From HLUCCA09 sp038757905 (GTDB lineage Bacteria; Pseudomonadota; Alphaproteobacteria; Rhodobacterales; Rhodobacteraceae), in the NCBI GenBank assembly GCA_038757905.1, contig JBCDGG010000122.1, forward strand, positions 1-16,881: a stretch of DNA of 16,881 nt, written 5' to 3'. Each line of letters begins with the position of its first letter. Position 1 is the first letter of the stretch. Below are positions 13,706 to 16,881 of this stretch, piece after piece. A program made the position numbers and the translations under genes. Under the pieces are notes generated by a model, which was given only the letters and a program-made list of their open reading frames with translations, was not told where the DNA came from and did no database searches.

Positions 13706-13790
13706 GGCCCCGCGGCCTCTGGGCACGCCCTCTGCCACCAGGTTTGGTGACACGGACGTGTTGTGGCGCGGGTTGGCAGGCCGCGGGGCC
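13706..13790. repeat. 12-bp perfect inverted repeat in the SCP2 / TPR divergent promoter region
   Basis: GGCCCCGCGGCC (13706-13717) and GGCCGCGGGGCC (13779-13790) are exact reverse complements, 61 bases apart. The right arm fills most of the spacer between the -35 and -10 elements of the TPR gene. A smaller inverted repeat CACCA-GGTT-TGGTG lies between them at 13736-13749. The arms could be operator half-sites or base-pair in a transcript from the left promoter. Confidence 0.6.
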
Positions 13791-13800
13791 ATGCTACACT
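13773..13800 (+). promoter_or_regulatory. Sigma-70-type promoter for the TPR gene, predicting a leaderless mRNA
   Basis: TTGGCA (13773-13778) is one base from the -35 consensus; 16 bases later TACACT (13795-13800) matches the -10 consensus at four of six positions. Transcription would begin at about 13806-13808, at or just before the ATG at 13808. No ribosome site precedes that ATG, which agrees with leaderless translation. Confidence 0.6.
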
Positions 13801-13807
13801 CCCCTCC

Positions 13808-14386
13808 ATGACGCTCAAGCACGCCATCCGCAATATGTCCGCTGCGGCACTTCTGGCTTCGGCCTGTTTCGTCGCGGGATCGCAGGCTGCCGCGCAGTCC
13901 GGTCCGGACACCGAGGAGATCGACCGCCTGTTCGAAGAACTGGCCAAGCCCGAGCAGCCGGGCTGGCAGCAGATCGAGGAGGCGATCGCGCTGGAATGGT
14001 CGAAGTCTGGCTCGGCGTCGATGGATCTGCTGTTGCAGCGGGGGCGCGAGGCGCTGACCGAGGGCGAATTCGAGACGGCGCTTGAGCATCTCACGGCGCT
14101 GACCGACCACGCGCCGGACTTCGCGGAGGCCTGGAACAGCCGCGCCACGGTGTTCTTCCGAATGGAGCTTTACGGCCTTGCGCTGGACGACATTTCGCGC
14201 GCGCTGGCGCTGGAGCCGCGCCATTTCGGCGCAATGATCGGCCTGGCCACCATCCTGCGCGAGTTGGAGATGGAGGAGGAGGCGCTCGAGGTGCTGCGCC
14301 GGACGCAGGAACTGCACCCCCATCGCCCCACCGTCAAGGAGGGGATCGAAGCGCTGTCGAGCCGCCTGGAGGGCGAAGCGCTTTAG
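13808..14386 (+). CDS. Exported TPR-repeat protein
   Basis: A 192-residue protein with a signal peptide: basic MTLKHAIR start, hydrophobic 11-23, and a probable cleavage site near AAAQ at 27-30. The Cys20 context (ASAC) is not a good lipobox, so periplasmic release is more likely than lipidation. About three tetratricopeptide helix pairs span 73-174, with recognisable ALEHLTALTDHAPDFAEAWN spacing and an A-L-x-x-x-P pattern ending each unit. TPRs bind partner proteins; the partner is unknown. ATG 13808 has no ribosome site but sits right after a good promoter. The gene is convergent with the HExxH gene, with 30 bases between their stops. Confidence 0.85.
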   Translation: MTLKHAIRNMSAAALLASACFVAGSQAAAQSGPDTEEIDRLFEELAKPEQPGWQQIEEAIALEWSKSGSASMDLLLQRGREALTEGEFETALEHLTALTDHAPDFAEAWNSRATVFFRMELYGLALDDISRALALEPRHFGAMIGLATILRELEMEEEALEVLRRTQELHPHRPTVKEGIEALSSRLEGEAL

Positions 14387-14416
14387 GCCGCCACGCCCGG
14401 ACCGCCCTGAAGCGCG

Positions 14417-14911
14417 CTAGGATTCGTCGGGCACGTTCAGAACCACGCCGTCCTTCTTGCCATGCCCCGTGCGGGCATCGTGCTGGTTCTGCAGCTTCTG
14501 CGTGTCGCTCTTGAACTTGTTCCACATCGCCGGCCACTTCTTCGTTTCCACCGGGTCGCCTTTCTCCAGCGTTTTCTTGAACGCCTCGCAGGCATCGGTG
14601 AAGATCTTGTGGTGTTCGTTTTCGTGGCGCAGAAGCTCCTTGTACATCGTGTCGAAGGATTGCTGTTTGGGCTTGCTGACCTTCGGGTAATCCACCCAGT
14701 TCGGCATGGTGATCACCGGCGCGCCGCCGATGGCGATGCTCCCCACCTTGGTCTTGTCGCCTTTGTCGGGCGACGCTTTTTCGGTTTCGTGCGACCGGTA
14801 GCGCCCCCACCACTTGTGCTTTTCCAGGTTCTTGAAGAGCTCTTCGATGGTCTTGCCCTTCACTTTCCACTTGGCGTCCTTGGGCTTGGGGACCTTGACG
14901 GTGACCTTCAT
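14417..14911 (-). CDS. Lysine-rich HExxH zincin-like protein, DUF922 type
   Basis: A 164-residue protein with the metalloprotease motif HENEH (96-100) and a second conserved-looking site DARTGHG (145-151), whose His150 may be the third zinc ligand; together with VKGKTIEELF (17-26) this fits DUF922 putative Zn proteases. Unlike many of these it has no signal peptide. Lysine makes up 30 of 164 residues, unlike its Arg-rich neighbours, and the DNA is visibly less GC-rich, so recent transfer is possible. Start ATG 14911 is chosen because GGAGG lies five bases before it; that site overlaps the earlier in-frame ATG 14923. It stands alone, between the TPR gene (convergent) and the helicase (divergent). 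Substrate unknown. Confidence 0.75.
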   Translation of the reverse strand: MKVTVKVPKPKDAKWKVKGKTIEELFKNLEKHKWWGRYRSHETEKASPDKGDKTKVGSIAIGGAPVITMPNWVDYPKVSKPKQQSFDTMYKELLRHENEHHKIFTDACEAFKKTLEKGDPVETKKWPAMWNKFKSDTQKLQNQHDARTGHGKKDGVVLNVPDES

Positions 14912-15098
14912 GGCTTCCTCCATCTGAGGATCGGCGGGAGTATGACGTTACGTAATACTACGCGATTTCCACCTGATTTTCCATCCGGCGAGGCCGGGGG
15001 CCACACCCCGGGCGCCGCCGAATGCGGGGCGTGAGTTGTTGAGCCGCGGGGGAGCGGCTACATCCCTCACACGGCTCGGATTGAAAGGCGCACGGGGG
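14912..15098. promoter_or_regulatory. Divergent promoter region, HExxH gene and helicase
   Basis: This 187-base gap has an 8-base palindrome TTACGTAA (14948-14955) in an AT-richer patch close to the HExxH gene, and a hairpin AGCCGC-N6-GCGGCT near 15042-15059 on the helicase side. No confident -35/-10 pair was found. Confidence 0.35.
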
Positions 15099-16881
15099 AT
15101 GAACAACGCGAACGTCACCGCCGTTCTCGGACCCACGAACACCGGCAAGACACATCACGCGGTCGAGCGCATGCTCGCCTACAGAACCGGCGTCATTGGC
15201 CTGCCGCTGCGCCTGCTGGCGCGCGAAGTCTACGACCGGGTGGTCGGCTTGCGTGGGCCGTCGGTCGTTGCACTCGTCACCGGGGAGGAGCGGATCGTGC
15301 CTGCGCGCGCCCAGTACTGGGTCTGCACGACCGAGGCCATGCCGACCGATATCGGCGCGGATTTTCTGGCGGTGGACGAAATACAGCTCTGCGCGGACCC
15401 TGAGCGCGGGCATGTCTTCACCGACAGGCTGCTGTCGGCGCGCGGCCTGCACGAGACCCTGTTTCTGGGCGCGGACACGATGCGCGCGGTCATCGCGGCT
15501 GAGATCCCCAAGGTCCGGATGATGCGGCGCGAGCGGTTTTCGACGCTCTCCTACGCGGGATCGAAGAAGATCAGCCGGATGCCGCCACGATCCGCCATCG
15601 TAGGGTTCTCGGTGGACAACGTCTATGCCATCGCCGAGTTGATCCGCCGCCAGAAGGGCGGCTGTGCTGTGGTGATGGGGGCGCTCAGCCCGCGGACCCG
15701 GAACGCCCAGGTCGATCTCTACCAGAACGGCGATGTGGATTATCTGGTGGCCACCGATGCCATCGGCATGGGGCTGAACCTCGATGTGCGCCACATCGCG
15801 TTTTCCGGCTTGCGCAAGTTCGACGGGCGGCGGATGCGCGATCTGGCGCCGAACGAGCTGGCCCAGATCGCCGGCCGCGCCGGCCGCTACAAGACCGACG
15901 GCACATTCGGGGTGACGGGCGAGGCGCCCGCGCTCGACGAGCGCGTGGTGGAGGCGATCACGGAACATCGCTTCACCCCGATCCAGAAGCTGCAATGGCG
16001 CAATCCCGCGCTCGATTTCGGGACGGTCGACCGGCTAATCGCCTCCCTCGAGGCCGCCCCGCGCGACGAGCGCCTGGTGCGGGCGCGCGAGGCGGACGAT
16101 CTCGCGGCGCTGCGCGCCCTGGCCGGGCTGCCCGGCGTGCGCGAACGCGCGGTGCACCCCCAGCACGTCAAACTTCTGTGGGATGTCTGCCGGATCCCCG
16201 ATTTTCGTGGCATCTCGCATGCTGAGCATGCCAGCCTCGTGGAGCGACTGTTTGGGTTTCTGCGCGATGTCGGCCGCGTTCCCGACGATTGGATGGCGCG
16301 GCAGGTCAAGCGCATCGACCGGACGGACGGCGACATCGACGCGCTCTCCAAGCGATTGGCGTATATCCGCACATGGACCTACGTCGCGCAGCGTCCGGGC
16401 TGGCTCGATGACGAAACCCATTGGCGCGACGCCACCCGTTCGGTAGAAGACCGCCTGTCCGATGCGCTTCACCAAGCGCTCACGCAGAGATTTGTCGACC
16501 GGCGCACCAGCGTGCTTCTGCGCCGGCTGAAACAGAAGGAGAGCCTCGTGGCCGAGGTGACGGAGAAGGGCGAAGTGACGGTGGAGGGCCAGTTCGCGGG
16601 GCGTCTCGAGGGATTCCGGTTCACGCTCGACAAGGCGGCGACCGGCGACGAGGCCAAGACCCTGCGACAGGCGGCGCTGACGCAAAGATTTGTGGACCGG
16701 CGCACCTCGGTGTTGTTGCGCCGGCACAAACAGAAGGAGGCCCTCTTGGCCGAAGTAAACGACAAGGGTGAGGTGACGGTCGAAGGCGAATTTGTCGGCC
16801 GGCTGGAAGGGTTTCGGTTCATTCAGGACAAGTCTGCGGCGGGAGCCGAGGCAAAGGTTCTGAAATCGGCCTCACTGCAGG
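15099..16881 (+). CDS. Suv3-like superfamily 2 RNA helicase, C-terminus beyond window
   Basis: The frame is open to the right edge, 594 codons. Motif I is GPTNTGKT (11-18), motif II is DEIQ (93-96) as in Suv3 helicases, motif V-like TDAIGMGLNLD lies at 219-229 and motif VI is QIAGRAGR (256-263). Suv3 proteins unwind RNA; the mitochondrial relative works with polynucleotide phosphorylase or a degradosome, so RNA turnover is the likely role. ATG 15099 follows a GGGGG run that can act as a ribosome site. From residue 460 a 66-residue unit with QRFVDRRTSVLLRR and VTVEG-GRLEGFRF occurs twice in tandem, about 77% identical. As I recall, relatives carry one copy. The rest of the C-terminus is not visible. 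Confidence 0.9.
   Translation, partial: MNNANVTAVLGPTNTGKTHHAVERMLAYRTGVIGLPLRLLAREVYDRVVGLRGPSVVALVTGEERIVPARAQYWVCTTEAMPTDIGADFLAVDEIQLCADPERGHVFTDRLLSARGLHETLFLGADTMRAVIAAEIPKVRMMRRERFSTLSYAGSKKISRMPPRSAIVGFSVDNVYAIAELIRRQKGGCAVVMGALSPRTRNAQVDLYQNGDVDYLVATDAIGMGLNLDVRHIAFSGLRKFDGRRMRDLAPNELAQIAGRAGRYKTDGTFGVTGEAPALDERVVEAITEHRFTPIQKLQWRNPALDFGTVDRLIASLEAAPRDERLVRAREADDLAALRALAGLPGVRERAVHPQHVKLLWDVCRIPDFRGISHAEHASLVERLFGFLRDVGRVPDDWMARQVKRIDRTDGDIDALSKRLAYIRTWTYVAQRPGWLDDETHWRDATRSVEDRLSDALHQALTQRFVDRRTSVLLRRLKQKESLVAEVTEKGEVTVEGQFAGRLEGFRFTLDKAATGDEAKTLRQAALTQRFVDRRTSVLLRRHKQKEALLAEVNDKGEVTVEGEFVGRLEGFRFIQDKSAAGAEAKVLKSASLQ
16476..16871 (+). repeat. Tandem 198-bp duplication inside the helicase gene
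   Basis: Unit 1 is 16476-16673 and unit 2 is 16674-16871, in frame, 66 codons each, no gap. Reading them side by side gives 51 of 66 identical residues, while many codons differ at the third base, so the copies are not recent. The next residues (Ser-Leu-Gln) could be the start of a third, degenerate unit, but the window ends. Confidence 0.9.

Noticed and set aside
11291..13750. 819-residue plus-strand open frame across ribBX, hydrolase and SCP2
   Set aside because: Antisense shadow of three well-supported genes; no ribosome site or protein-like composition.
16476..16871. Assembly artefact as cause of the helicase duplication
   Set aside because: The two copies differ at many silent and several coding positions, so they are not the same read sequence placed twice.

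Overview
The window is GC-rich, tightly packed, plasmid-free-looking chromosomal DNA. Its gene families and gene order (a RamA-like corrinoid activase with a pterin-binding methyltransferase, ppx-rlmE, hemP, a DUF3422 protein, ribBX-ribH-nusB, an SCP2 protein next to a PldB-like hydrolase, and a Suv3-type helicase) point to an alphaproteobacterium of the Rhodobacteraceae/Roseobacter type. No tRNA, rRNA, CRISPR array, prophage or intact insertion sequence was seen.

Layout. (1) 1-3290, minus strand: a one-carbon/corrinoid operon read as 'virulence factor' family protein, MTHFR-like reductase, methyltetrahydrofolate:corrinoid methyltransferase, then a RamA-like ferredoxin/ASKHA activase that runs off the left edge. 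This fits the pieces of a split B12-dependent methionine synthase plus its reactivase. (2) 3545-5491, plus: a Ppx/GppA phosphatase and the RlmE 23S rRNA methyltransferase. (3) 5492-6264: the only long non-coding stretch, with an AT-rich patch and, at its right end, an FNR/Dnr-type site in front of an unrecognised gene (6265-6708) that ends in a strong terminator. (4) 6820-7921: iron and heme. A Dps ferritin sits behind a palindrome resembling an Irr iron-control element, and faces a convergent hemP-DUF1289 pair. (5) 8234-9541: a DUF3422 membrane protein. (6) 9739-13645, minus: SCP2 protein, alpha/beta hydrolase, then ribBX, ribH, nusB and a small membrane protein, with ribBX-ribH-nusB translationally coupled by overlapping stops and starts. 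(7) 13808-14386, plus: an exported TPR protein whose promoter predicts a leaderless transcript. (8) 14417-14911, minus: a lysine-rich HExxH zincin-like protein of DUF922 type. (9) 15099 to the right edge: a Suv3-like helicase whose C-terminal part carries a 66-residue tandem duplication.

Most of this is ordinary core genome. The points most worth a second look are the split methionine synthase operon, the anaerobic-regulator site before the orphan gene, the Irr-like box at dps, the leaderless TPR promoter, the odd HExxH protein and the duplicated helicase segment. I found no clear new multi-gene defence or mobile system. All motif and homology statements are from reading the sequence; no search was run.
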